Under the pieces are notes generated by a model. That model saw nothing but the letters and a program-made list of their open reading frames with translations, searched no databases and was not told the origin of the DNA. Below are positions 18,368 to 25,936 of a DNA stretch of 50,371 nt, in pieces. Origin of the DNA: CAZVCG01 sp964626265. GTDB lineage: Bacteria; Pseudomonadota; Alphaproteobacteria; UBA9219. The DNA lies in assembly GCA_964626265.1 (NCBI GenBank), contig CAZVCG010000013.1, positions 1 through 50,371 on the forward strand, read 5' to 3'. Within the stretch, counting starts at the first letter, position 1. Each line of letters opens with the position of its first letter. The position numbers and the translations under genes are program-made.

Positions 18368-19318
18368 TTACGCGGGGGGTAATAAGCCCTGTCTTGCCGC
18401 AGCAATTTTAATGTTCTCTTGCAGTTTTTCGAATGCGCGGACTTCGATCTGGCGGATGCGTTCGCGGCTGACTTTGTGTTTTTGCGACAAGTCCTCGAGC
18501 GTAGCGGGCGGCTCGCTCAGACGCCGCGCGATGATGATTTCGCGCTCGCGGGGATTGAGGCCCAGCATGGCTTTGTTCAGCAGCTTTTGCCGTATGTGCA
18601 GTTCCTGTTCGGCGCCTAGGCGGCTTTCCTGGCTTTCCGCGTCGTCGGCGAGCCAGTCCTGCCATTCGCCGTCGCCGTCCATGCGCACCGGCGCGTTGAG
18701 CGACTGGTCGCCGCCCGCCAAGCGCCGGTTCATCGAAATGACTTCGTCTTCAGAAACCGAAAGGCGGTTTGCGATCAGTTTGACTTTTTCAGGCGGCAAA
18801 TCGCCTTCGTCGATCGCCTTCAAATCGCGCTTCATGCGCCGAAGGTTGAAGAACAGTTTTTTCTGGGCCGCCGTCGTGCCGATTTTCACGAGCGACCACG
18901 AGTGCAAGATGTATTCCTGCATCGCCGCCTTGATCCACCACATGGCGTAGGTCGCGAGGCGGAATCCCTTGTCGGGATCGAAGCGTTTGACCGCCTGCAT
19001 CATCCCGACGTTGCCTTCGGCGATCAGGTCGGACAGCGGCAGGCCATACCCGCGATACCCCATGGCGATTTTGGCGACGAGGCGCAGGTGGCTGGTGACG
19101 AGTTTGTGCGCGGCGTCGAGGTCGCCGTATTCACGCCAGGACTTCGCCAGCATGTACTCTTCATCCGGATCCAGAAGGGGAAATTTCCGTATCTCGCGCA
19201 AATACAATGCGAGATTGCCTTCGCCTTTCAGGACAGGGAGATTTGTCAGAGGTGCGTTCACGGGACCAATGTACCAGCTAGAGGCCCATGAATCCAAAGG
19301 GCAATATTGTGGCAGCAT
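18368..19318 (-). CDS. rpoH: RNA polymerase heat-shock sigma factor (sigma-32)
   Basis: Directs RNA polymerase to heat-shock promoters. Region 2 is very clear (SHLRLVAKIAMGYRGYGLPLSDLIAEGNVGMMQAVKRFDP). The RpoH box QKKLFFNLR at residues 152-160 separates it from other sigma-70 members. Region 4 ends with SRERIRQIEVRAFEKLQ. From 19318 the protein has 316 residues. A GTG at 19261 would give 297, closer to the family norm and to where similarity begins (NLPVLKGEGNLALYLREIRKFP). Neither start has a strong Shine-Dalgarno sequence, so the true start is uncertain. The rluD-rpoH neighbourhood is usual in Alphaproteobacteria. Confidence 0.96.
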   Translation of the reverse strand: MLPQYCPLDSWASSWYIGPVNAPLTNLPVLKGEGNLALYLREIRKFPLLDPDEEYMLAKSWREYGDLDAAHKLVTSHLRLVAKIAMGYRGYGLPLSDLIAEGNVGMMQAVKRFDPDKGFRLATYAMWWIKAAMQEYILHSWSLVKIGTTAAQKKLFFNLRRMKRDLKAIDEGDLPPEKVKLIANRLSVSEDEVISMNRRLAGGDQSLNAPVRMDGDGEWQDWLADDAESQESRLGAEQELHIRQKLLNKAMLGLNPREREIIIARRLSEPPATLEDLSQKHKVSRERIRQIEVRAFEKLQENIKIAAARQGLLPPA

Positions 19319-19399
19319 AGCAATGCATAATTGTATTTAATAACAACATCTTACGCATCATCCTGCCCACCTTGCACATAGGGTTTACTTCGATGGCTA

Positions 19400-20536
19400 T
19401 CAGGTGGGTGCACCCTTTAACCTTTTCAAGAGTCCCGCCATATCTTCCGGCAAGGGTGCCTTAAAAGTCATAGTTTTGCCCGTGCGGGGGTGGATGAACC
19501 TGATCTCAGCCGCATGCAAAGCCTGACGATTCATGCCCTCGAGAAGGCCGACGATGCCTTTTTCGGCATGATTTTGAGCCTTTCCAGCCGAAAACCTCCT
19601 CCGGCCATAGACAGGATCGCCGACAACGGGATGCTTGATGTGGGCCATGTGGACGCGGATCTGGTGCGTGCGGCCCGTGGCCAGCTTGCATTCCACCAAG
19701 CTCGCCACGCCGCCGTAGTTTTTGACGACTTTGTAATGGGTCAACGCAGGCTTGCCGCCGCGCGCGACCACAGCCATCTTTTGCCGCGCCCGCGGATGCC
19801 TCCCTATGGCTCCCTCGATAGCTCCAGCCAAAGGATTCGGCAGCCCCCACACAAGCGCGTTGTAAACGCGGCTGAGGCTTCGGTCGGCGAACTGCCGCGT
19901 GAGCGCCTGATGCGCCATGTCGTTCTTGGCGACGACCATGAGGCCGCTTGTGTCCTTATCGAGGCGGTGAACGATGCCCGGGCGCGCCACGCCCCCTATC
20001 CCGCTCAGGCTCTTCCCACAATGCGCCAGAAGCGCGTTGACGAGCGTTTTATCGCGATTGCCGGCGGCGGGATGAACGACCATGCCTGCGGGCTTGTTGA
20101 TGACCAGAAGGTCTTTATCCTCATAGACGATGTCGAGCTTTATTTTTTGGGGTTCGGGCGTGGCAGGTTCCGGCGGAGGAAGGGTTATCGCATAAGTCTC
20201 GCCAACCTTGGGCTTGCGGTTTGGATCGTTCACAGGCTTGCCCCCGCAAGTGACCATGCCCTGTTTGATGAGCTGCTGGATGCGGGCGCGGGAGAGCGTT
20301 TCCTCTGTGTCATTCCCGCGAAAGCGGGAATCTAGCGCCGCATGTCCATGCGGCGTGTGACCCATGTGGCCCGCAGACGCGGGCCGCTGGATCCCCGTTT
20401 TCACGGGGATGACGCATTGTTCTTCCTTCCCTAAGCACACCACCAACGCCTTATCCAGCCTTCCGGCTTGCGCGGCAACGGGATCAATTGTTACGGATAT
20501 GGTACGAAAGTTTGTTTTTTGAGGTCTTTTCATCAT
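19400..20536 (-). CDS. rluD: 23S rRNA pseudouridine synthase, RluD family, with an in-frame repeat insertion
   Basis: Converts uridines to pseudouridine in large-subunit rRNA. The catalytic motif RLDKDTSG (VHRLDKDTSGLMVV) is present, with INKPAGMVVHP before it and the conserved ATGRTHQIRVHMAHIKHPVVGDPVYG after. The N-terminal S4 RNA-binding domain (AGRLDKALVVCL ... LSRARIQQLIKQGMVTCGGK) is split by about 35 extra residues starting VIPVKTGIQ and ending LDSRFRGND, encoded by a palindromic repeat. The total of 378 residues against about 325-340 normally is explained by this insert. The frame is open throughout, so the protein is probably made and may be functional. Confidence 0.94.
   Translation of the reverse strand: MMKRPQKTNFRTISVTIDPVAAQAGRLDKALVVCLGKEEQCVIPVKTGIQRPASAGHMGHTPHGHAALDSRFRGNDTEETLSRARIQQLIKQGMVTCGGKPVNDPNRKPKVGETYAITLPPPEPATPEPQKIKLDIVYEDKDLLVINKPAGMVVHPAAGNRDKTLVNALLAHCGKSLSGIGGVARPGIVHRLDKDTSGLMVVAKNDMAHQALTRQFADRSLSRVYNALVWGLPNPLAGAIEGAIGRHPRARQKMAVVARGGKPALTHYKVVKNYGGVASLVECKLATGRTHQIRVHMAHIKHPVVGDPVYGRRRFSAGKAQNHAEKGIVGLLEGMNRQALHAAEIRFIHPRTGKTMTFKAPLPEDMAGLLKRLKGAPT
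20309..20413. repeat. 105-bp palindromic repeat element inserted in frame in rluD
   Basis: Inverted ends: GTCATTCCCGCGAAAGCGGG on the left; the right end read in reverse begins GTCATCCCCGTGAAAACGGG. Two inner hairpins lie at about 20336-20355 (GCCGCATG/CATGCGGC) and 20368-20385 (GGCCCGC/GCGGGCC). The length is exactly 35 codons, so the rluD frame is kept. A partial second copy lies at the right end of the window. Confidence 0.88.
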
Positions 20537-20597
20537 CTTGCCCGGAACACAATCTCCCGATAGTATACGCTGTCTTTTCTAATGATAGGAGATTCTG

Positions 20598-20978
20598 ATG
20601 CGCCGCCTTGCTCTGTCCGTTCTTGCCGTTTCGTTGTTTGCCGGACCTGTTTGGGGAGCAACACCAACTGGCCAAGTTTTCAGCAATACAGTATGCGGCC
20701 CTTCATTATCATGTTCAGCATATGCTGGCTTGGAAAACGGCGATCCAAAAATCGAACAACTTGTCGCTTTAGCGAATAGTTGTGCGAGAAATACTTTTGG
20801 CCTGCGCGTCCAAGACAGTTTATTTAAAGACGAAATGGGTCTTGATTACAATAAATGCCTAACAACGAAGACTATGCCGAAGTCAGGAATAGGCGCAACA
20901 ATGACACCCAAATGCTGTCTCGTTGAGGTTTCAGGAGACACTTGCCAGTTAGCTTGTGATCTCATAGCCATACGTTAG
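20598..20978 (+). CDS. Small exported Cys-rich protein of unknown function
   Basis: A 126-residue protein with a signal peptide (about residues 1-21, ending VWGA). Nine cysteines in the mature part (including CGPSLSCSAY, KCCLVEV, CQLACDL) suggest several disulfides. I recognise no family. It lies on the plus strand just beyond the end of the pilus cluster and is convergent with the PilV-like gene (60 bp between stops). Its richness in Cys resembles the exported proteins at the far end of that cluster, but I see no clear sequence similarity to them. Confidence 0.7.
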   Translation: MRRLALSVLAVSLFAGPVWGATPTGQVFSNTVCGPSLSCSAYAGLENGDPKIEQLVALANSCARNTFGLRVQDSLFKDEMGLDYNKCLTTKTMPKSGIGATMTPKCCLVEVSGDTCQLACDLIAIR

Positions 20979-21038
20979 GGATTTCCCTTTCCATTCCACA
21001 TAGAGTCCTTGCATTTTATTGATGGGGGTTTCTATGCG

Positions 21039-22418
21039 CTAGTGTTTGCCCTTTCCTTCAGTTTTTTGAAGTTGCTTAATTGCTTGTGCTTGGGACTTTA
21101 GTTGTTTACGCAACTCTTCGTTTTCTGCTTTCAATTCCTGAATAGCACCAAGCAACGGTCCTATAAACCCTAAATAATCAACCCCCTTATAGCCATCGCC
21201 AATATCACGAATTAGCTCGGGATAAATTTTCTCAACTTCCTGCGCAATAACGCCCATTTTTTTCTCATTATTATCATTCATCAAAAAGGACAACGCTCTA
21301 ATTTTACTTAACTTTTCCAATGAATTTTCTAGCGGTTTAATTTCATGTTTAAGCCGCTCATCAGATGTTTCATAGACAAAATAGGCCGCATAAAGCGAAT
21401 TTGCTTTTAAAAAGCCAGTAACGGATACATCGCCATTCAATGACGCTGCATTATATTTACATTCTCCTGCCTGCCAATTCACCTTATTGATTGTATCAGT
21501 ATCGGTACAAGGGGAATTAACCACCAGAGAAACCTGAGACGCCGGACCAGGTAAACTGACATCTCCATATTGGGCACTCATAACATTAAGGATTCTGCCC
21601 CCGATGACTCCGGTGTCCGAAGCACCGTAAATGACATTATTCCCCAAAAACAGGTCATGCGTACCAGCAGGTTGCACCGGAGGGGTTGGCACTGCTGCGT
21701 TTTCAAAATACAAATTCGTATGCATCGTGTTGTATTCCGATGCGGGCGTTGGGAAGTTGCGCCGCGCAAGCCACAGGCTTACATCTGTGCCGGTAACAAC
21801 CGATGTGCGGGTGGCAAGATGGCCTGATGCGCCGCCAGCAAAACCATAAGTCAGCACGGAAGCCGCCCAAGCCCCATAAGCGCCGCAAGCAGAATTGTTG
21901 GTTGCCGCACCACCCGTTTGAGTATTACAAACATCCGTGTTATAGATAAAACCGCCATCGTTACCGATAAGGCCGGAGATGCGGCCGCCAGATGTATCGG
22001 AAATCTGCTCTCCGCCAGTTGTTATAATCATGAAAGAATATCCTGACGCAGAATCTCTCCTCACCTGAATGCTATAACTTTGGCCGTATGAATTCTGCGT
22101 TCCGGCTCCAAATCCTGTCGGCAAAAAAGGCGTAAAAGTCGCCTCGGTCAATGGCAAGACAAAATTGCCCGGAGGCGCAGGTATATTGGTCGTCAAATAT
22201 GCCTGCCCACCGGAAGACGCCAAATAGGTTTGTGTTGCTTGGATCAACTGTTTCATCTGATCCGCCGCGGCCTGATCGCGCATTTGCGTGCTGCCGCCCG
22301 CCATCAAGCGCCACAGCCCCGCGAACAACAACGAAGCCACGGCCAAAACGATGGCCAATTCGACGAGCGTGAAACCACGGCCTTTACGGGAGAGGCGGAG
22401 GAAGGATTGTAGGGCCAT
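21039..22418 (-). CDS. PilV-like minor pilin/tip protein with C-terminal S74 chaperone domain
   Basis: A 459-residue protein. The prepilin leader is 15 residues (G15|FTLVE, Glu20 at mature position 5), with a long hydrophobic helix after it. The middle resembles the shaft of type IVb PilV tip adhesins. From about residue 352, TSDERLKHEI opens a peptidase S74 (endosialidase intramolecular chaperone) domain with the Ser-Asp and Lys signature, followed by GVIAQEVEKIYPELI and a terminal coiled coil (IQELKAENEELRKQLKSQ). S74 domains trimerise phage fibres and then cleave themselves off before the Ser. The start at 22418 has GGAG upstream. It is the last gene of the cluster. No shufflon repeats or recombinase are seen. 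Confidence 0.86.
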   Translation of the reverse strand: MALQSFLRLSRKGRGFTLVELAIVLAVASLLFAGLWRLMAGGSTQMRDQAAADQMKQLIQATQTYLASSGGQAYLTTNIPAPPGNFVLPLTEATFTPFLPTGFGAGTQNSYGQSYSIQVRRDSASGYSFMIITTGGEQISDTSGGRISGLIGNDGGFIYNTDVCNTQTGGAATNNSACGAYGAWAASVLTYGFAGGASGHLATRTSVVTGTDVSLWLARRNFPTPASEYNTMHTNLYFENAAVPTPPVQPAGTHDLFLGNNVIYGASDTGVIGGRILNVMSAQYGDVSLPGPASQVSLVVNSPCTDTDTINKVNWQAGECKYNAASLNGDVSVTGFLKANSLYAAYFVYETSDERLKHEIKPLENSLEKLSKIRALSFLMNDNNEKKMGVIAQEVEKIYPELIRDIGDGYKGVDYLGFIGPLLGAIQELKAENEELRKQLKSQAQAIKQLQKTEGKGKH

Positions 22419-22468
22419 TTTGATTCTCCACTAATTCAGACAAGCGACTGTAACAATCCGCCCTCGAT

Positions 22469-23098
22469 TCACAAGGGGGAAATAAAACCGACCGTTCCGG
22501 CAGGCATGCAATTGACGCCGCATGTCGGAAGATCGTAACTCGGCGGCGCGGAACCCGCGGGCCAAACGGGCGCGGCGGGCGTCACGAATTTCGGCACGCC
22601 GACGACCATCTGTACCTGGCCGTAATTCTCTTTTGCCTCGCCGCTTTTTCTGATTTGTTGCCAGATCTCAGACGTCGAAAACCCTATTTTGGGTTGAACG
22701 ACGGGATCGGTGGCCGCGCCGCCCGGCGGAACGGCGACCGTAATCAGGTAATTGGTCCCGCCAGTCGTTTTGTATAAAACCGAATACCATCTGAATTCCG
22801 GTTGATAGCCGCCGGGCAGATAGTTCGTGTCCGAATAGTTCAGCATCGAGGCGCAAGAGCCGATCCCCGTGAGCGGCGTCGTCACGCCGCTTGTGACCAT
22901 GCAGCCTACGGTGGCGGGAACGATCGCGCCGGACTTCACGTTATCCCGTGCGAACTTCGTAGCCGCCCCATGCCATGTCTTCATCGTCTGGGCGATGGCC
23001 GTTTGGTTGGCGAGCATTTTGGCGATTTGCAGCGTGTAAAGCTGGGTATACAGCCCTATGATCGACAACAGCAAAAAAATGAATACGAAAAGATACAT
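22469..23098 (-). CDS. PilM-like type IVb pilus protein (single N-terminal membrane anchor)
   Basis: A 209-residue protein with an N-terminal hydrophobic anchor (MYLFVFIFLLLSIIGLYTQL) and an extracytoplasmic body. This layout, and the run of residues after the anchor (MLANQTAIAQTMKTWHGAATKFARDN), resemble PilM of R64-type thin pili, which is an anchored protein of about 145 residues and unknown role. The assignment is tentative and rests on architecture and context. Three Cys pairs are possible (CMVTSG/CASM; CGVNC). In R64, pilM lies between pilL and pilN; here it lies between the pilins and the PilV-like gene. Confidence 0.6.
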   Translation of the reverse strand: MYLFVFIFLLLSIIGLYTQLYTLQIAKMLANQTAIAQTMKTWHGAATKFARDNVKSGAIVPATVGCMVTSGVTTPLTGIGSCASMLNYSDTNYLPGGYQPEFRWYSVLYKTTGGTNYLITVAVPPGGAATDPVVQPKIGFSTSEIWQQIRKSGEAKENYGQVQMVVGVPKFVTPAAPVWPAGSAPPSYDLPTCGVNCMPAGTVGFISPL

Positions 23099-23243
23099 TT
23101 CAACGTGCCTGTTGTGTCAATGTGCCTTTTGCGCCGTCCGCGCCGCCTTGCCGCTTTTCAAAAAGGAAAACGGCCCATAAATCAATTGTAACCGGAGAAT
23201 TATTAACAGACCTTAATTTCGCATAAAAAATTCTGCAACAAAT

Positions 23244-23828
23244 TCAACGTAAAGCGAAAATTAACTTCAAAATTACTTGCTCCTGTCGGCCACAGCCTAC
23301 CAAAACGGCATTTTGCCCGATTTTGCCTGTTTTGCCATCGCCTTGGAACTGATAAATCAAGCGTCCGGTCGCGCCAAGCGGACCGTCTTCCATCACCTCG
23401 ATCCAGCGAATTCCGAGCAGAGCGGCCTCTTTCCCAAGAAACTGAACATGGCGGCGGCAAACCGCCGGCGGCACCCATGTGTTAAGCGCGATTTGCTTGC
23501 TCGCAGGGTTGACGTCGAGCGTCATGCGTCCGTTCCACGGGTTGATCATATAAGCTTTCGACGTCGGGGTCGGCGGAACGACGTTCATGCCGTCCAGATG
23601 GGACAAGCGTTCATAAAGCCCGTTTGTCGCGCGTTCCGGCGTCACGGCAGGGTCGATAACGGCTTCCCGAACGATGGCCAAAATCGCGAGCATTTGGTCT
23701 GTGGCGCGGGCAAAACGGATGTTTTCATAAGCGGCGGAAAGGGCGATCCATAGCGCAAGGGCGATGCCGCAAATAACCAGCGGCGTTGCCAGTAGCTCTA
23801 AGCCTGAAGTTCTTCTCTGAAGCCTCAT
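23244..23828 (-). CDS. Pilin-like membrane-anchored protein without a canonical prepilin motif
   Basis: A 194-residue protein that starts with a short basic stretch (MRLQRRTSG) and one long hydrophobic helix (LELLATPLVICGIALALWIALSAAY). It then has a globular part like the PilS pilins next to it (a helix followed by AVTPERATNGLYERL). A Gly-Leu at residues 9-10 could be the peptidase site, but the Glu sits at +2 rather than +5, so canonical processing is doubtful. No Shine-Dalgarno sequence is evident. It is probably a minor pilin or assembly protein of the type IVb pilus, based on position between the major pilin and the PilM-like gene. Confidence 0.6.
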   Translation of the reverse strand: MRLQRRTSGLELLATPLVICGIALALWIALSAAYENIRFARATDQMLAILAIVREAVIDPAVTPERATNGLYERLSHLDGMNVVPPTPTSKAYMINPWNGRMTLDVNPASKQIALNTWVPPAVCRRHVQFLGKEAALLGIRWIEVMEDGPLGATGRLIYQFQGDGKTGKIGQNAVLVGCGRQEQVILKLIFALR

Positions 23829-23867
23829 ATGTTTAGTCTGGCTTTATAAGTCTTACCATCAAGTAAA

Positions 23868-23893
23868 AAGGCGGAGAGTCGCCTCCCCGCCTT
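23868..23893 (-). terminator. Intrinsic terminator just after the main PilS-like pilin gene
   Basis: On the minus strand, an 11-bp stem (AAGGCGGGGAG / CTCTCCGCCTT, one G-T pair) with a GCGA tetraloop is followed by TTTTTACTT. It lies within the cluster, 34 bp after the pilin stop, so it probably limits read-through into the downstream minor genes. Confidence 0.8.
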
Positions 23894-23926
23894 GTTTATT
23901 CTTCATCCTAAAGCAATAAGCGGCTC

Positions 23927-24511
23927 TTAACCCTTGAGCTTGTAGGTAAAGAACAGCGATTGGCCAGCCCCGCAGCCATTTGTCGAAAAATAAGTGGGCG
24001 TTGCAGCTGAATCTATACCGGTTGAACCATCTGTTATTGCGGAGGAGCCTGCGCCTACAAGACCGGCATCGCGGCCGTGTCCGGAATTGCCAACGCCCAT
24101 TTTGATACACGCGGCTTGGGGAAGCCCTGCAAATTCCACCGAAAAACAACTGCCAGCCACAGCGCATTGTCCTCCAGCTGCGACTCTGGCCACCCTTATA
24201 TTACCACCCCAGCCGTTCTTGGCGGTTCCGGCCGTCGCGTCGGGGCTCGTGTCCGAAGGGAAAACGCCGGCTGCGGCTAGACTTTGCATCGAAGCGTCAT
24301 CCATGCTTGTCGAGCTGGCGTAAAGCGAACGGACGTTTTGCACGATCGACAGCAATTGCTTGTTCGCGGTTTCCACGCGCATATTCGTATAAACAGCGGC
24401 AGCGGCCACCCAGATGGCCCCCAGAATCAAACCGACGATGCCGAGAACGATCGCGGCTTCCGTCAACGTGAAGCCTTTGGCCGCACGGTTTTGTTTTAAA
24501 TTAATATGCAT
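23927..24511 (-). CDS. pilS: Type IVb pilin, PilS-like (probable major pilin)
   Basis: A 194-residue prepilin with a 13-residue leader, cleavage G13|FTLTE (Glu18 = mature +5), then a hydrophobic helix AAIVLGIVGLILGAIWVAAAAVY. The globular domain has the PilS-type element LAAAGVFPSD and ends with C-terminal Cys pairs suitable for a pilin disulfide loop (AACIKM and GCGAGQ). Three features suggest it is the main subunit: a strong purine-rich ribosome site (AGAGGAGAAAGAG) before the ATG, its own 205-bp AT-rich upstream region able to hold a promoter, and a strong terminator directly after it. The other two pilins nearby lack these. Confidence 0.88.
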   Translation of the reverse strand: MHINLKQNRAAKGFTLTEAAIVLGIVGLILGAIWVAAAAVYTNMRVETANKQLLSIVQNVRSLYASSTSMDDASMQSLAAAGVFPSDTSPDATAGTAKNGWGGNIRVARVAAGGQCAVAGSCFSVEFAGLPQAACIKMGVGNSGHGRDAGLVGAGSSAITDGSTGIDSAATPTYFSTNGCGAGQSLFFTYKLKG

Positions 24512-24716
24512 CTCTTTCTCCTCTGTTGTTAATTGTACAGCCGTAAGGCCATGCCCCCAAGCTCAACTCAGGTTTCCTAACCGATAAACCCGGAATGAAA
24601 GTAGTTAGAAATAGTTATCAAATAATTAAAAAGACTTAGAACTGATTCGAAGCCTTGGGTCTACCCCCATGAGACCGGCTCTGATTCTGCGTATTTATCA
24701 GAAAAGACAGCAATGC

Positions 24717-25319
24717 TTAGGCGTTCGGCCGCCGGAGCCGGAATTGATAACGAACATTGTTTGTGTTGTTTGCGTTACACTGCGACTCGGCGTCAGACAC
24801 CTTTACGGGCAACGCCAAGGAGTTTCCGTTGACGGCAACGCCCATAAGGCCTGTGGCTCCCGTCAAAGAAGCGACCTTGGCCGCCATGGCGATGCAGCTG
24901 CGCTCGCTAAGGTCGTACAAATATATGTAAAAAGAAGTATTATCCGCAGCGGGCGCGACGCGGAAACCGCCGTCATTCCCGCCGGCTGCGCCCCACGGAT
25001 GGTCGGCGCGTAGATTAGGCGAAGACGTGCCGGGCCGTTTCATATCGGCAGGTATCGCTCCCCTTGCGATCAAATCGTTCGTCAACGTATCCCAGGCTCC
25101 GGAAATCTGTGCTTTTCCCTGATACAAGGCCCGCACGCCGTTCACGACGCTTGTGATCTGATGGGCCGCCTGATCGACACGCGCGCTTTCTTGCACGTTG
25201 CGAACGATCGCCCAGATCCCCGCAAGCATCGTGACAAAGACGCCAATGACTATGGCAAGTTCGACAAGACTGAATCCTGCGCGGTCGCGCGCATAATTAG
25301 CTGCGGATAGAGAACGCAA
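24717..25319 (-). CDS. Type IVb pilin, PilS-like (second paralogue)
   Basis: A 200-residue prepilin. The leader of about 15 residues ends at G15|FSLVE (Glu20), followed by a long hydrophobic helix. The body has the PilS pattern LIARGAIPADM and a Cys pair (RSCIAM, SQCNANN). The start is taken as TTG at 25319 because no in-frame ATG lies before the helix and GAGG stands six bases upstream. The gene then overlaps the upstream pilin by 23 bp, suggesting translational coupling. It shares the fold but differs strongly in sequence from its two neighbours. Confidence 0.82.
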   Translation of the reverse strand: MRSLSAANYARDRAGFSLVELAIVIGVFVTMLAGIWAIVRNVQESARVDQAAHQITSVVNGVRALYQGKAQISGAWDTLTNDLIARGAIPADMKRPGTSSPNLRADHPWGAAGGNDGGFRVAPAADNTSFYIYLYDLSERSCIAMAAKVASLTGATGLMGVAVNGNSLALPVKVSDAESQCNANNTNNVRYQFRLRRPNA

Positions 25320-25899
25320 TTCGCACCTCGTTGTTGGTTGCGCTTGAACACCAGGCCGCGGCTTCGGCGCTGGTCACAGGCGTGGCGTTGACTAAGGTCG
25401 CGGGGGTAAGGTTCCGGCCCCCTACGGACGTGCCGATAAACGCTATGCCGAGCTCAGGCGCGAGCGCAGGGAATTCCATGACAGTTTTCATGCATCCTTC
25501 CCTGGATGTTCCTAATAGCCTTATGCGCAACGCGCTAGGATTAGGCATCACCCCGGCATGCACGGCAATATCCAACGCTCCGCCAAGAGCGTGAGCATAA
25601 CTAGCTCCGTTGCCTATAACCATCTCGCCCGGAATAACGCCACCTGCGTTCAGCGCCGCCATGATCGGATTTGTCAGCGGTTTGTTGCTAACGCCGTAGG
25701 CGTCTCTGACGTTGCGAATCAACGAAGAGATCTGCTGGTTGACGCGATATACTTTATAGTTGCTCCATACCGCGCTGGCGGCGACCCAGATCACGCCCAG
25801 AACTAAACCAGTTGCGAGCATGACGATGGCGAGCTCCATCAGCGTAAACCCCTTCAAGTGAATCGAGATTCCGCGCTTGTTGTCTTGCTCGACCGGCAT
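25297..25899 (-). CDS. Type IVb pilin, PilS-like (third paralogue)
   Basis: A 200-residue prepilin. The leader of 17 residues ends at G17|FTLME (Glu22), followed by the helix LAIVMLATGLVLGVIWVAASAVW. The PilS-type segment LNAGGVIPGEM and Cys residues (EGCMKT, AWCSSA) are present. The start at 25899 has AAGGA very close upstream; a longer open frame to 26016 would overlap the PilR gene and has no prepilin logic. It follows PilR directly, the position occupied by pilS in R64, so it may be the ancestral pilS while the third gene became the abundant one; that is inference. Confidence 0.82.
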   Translation of the reverse strand: MPVEQDNKRGISIHLKGFTLMELAIVMLATGLVLGVIWVAASAVWSNYKVYRVNQQISSLIRNVRDAYGVSNKPLTNPIMAALNAGGVIPGEMVIGNGASYAHALGGALDIAVHAGVMPNPSALRIRLLGTSREGCMKTVMEFPALAPELGIAFIGTSVGGRNLTPATLVNATPVTSAEAAAWCSSATNNEVRIAFSIRS

Positions 25900-25936
25900 A
25901 ATCCTTGAACTCCCATGGCTCTCCACAAGCGGCTTC

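Noticed and set aside
20309..20413. CRISPR-like repeats or a terminator
   Set aside because: Only one unit is present, with inverted ends, and it lies inside an open reading frame.
21039..22418. A shufflon at the end of the PilV-like gene
   Set aside because: No repeated inverted sites or alternative C-terminal segments are visible near it; the S74 domain gives a single fixed end.
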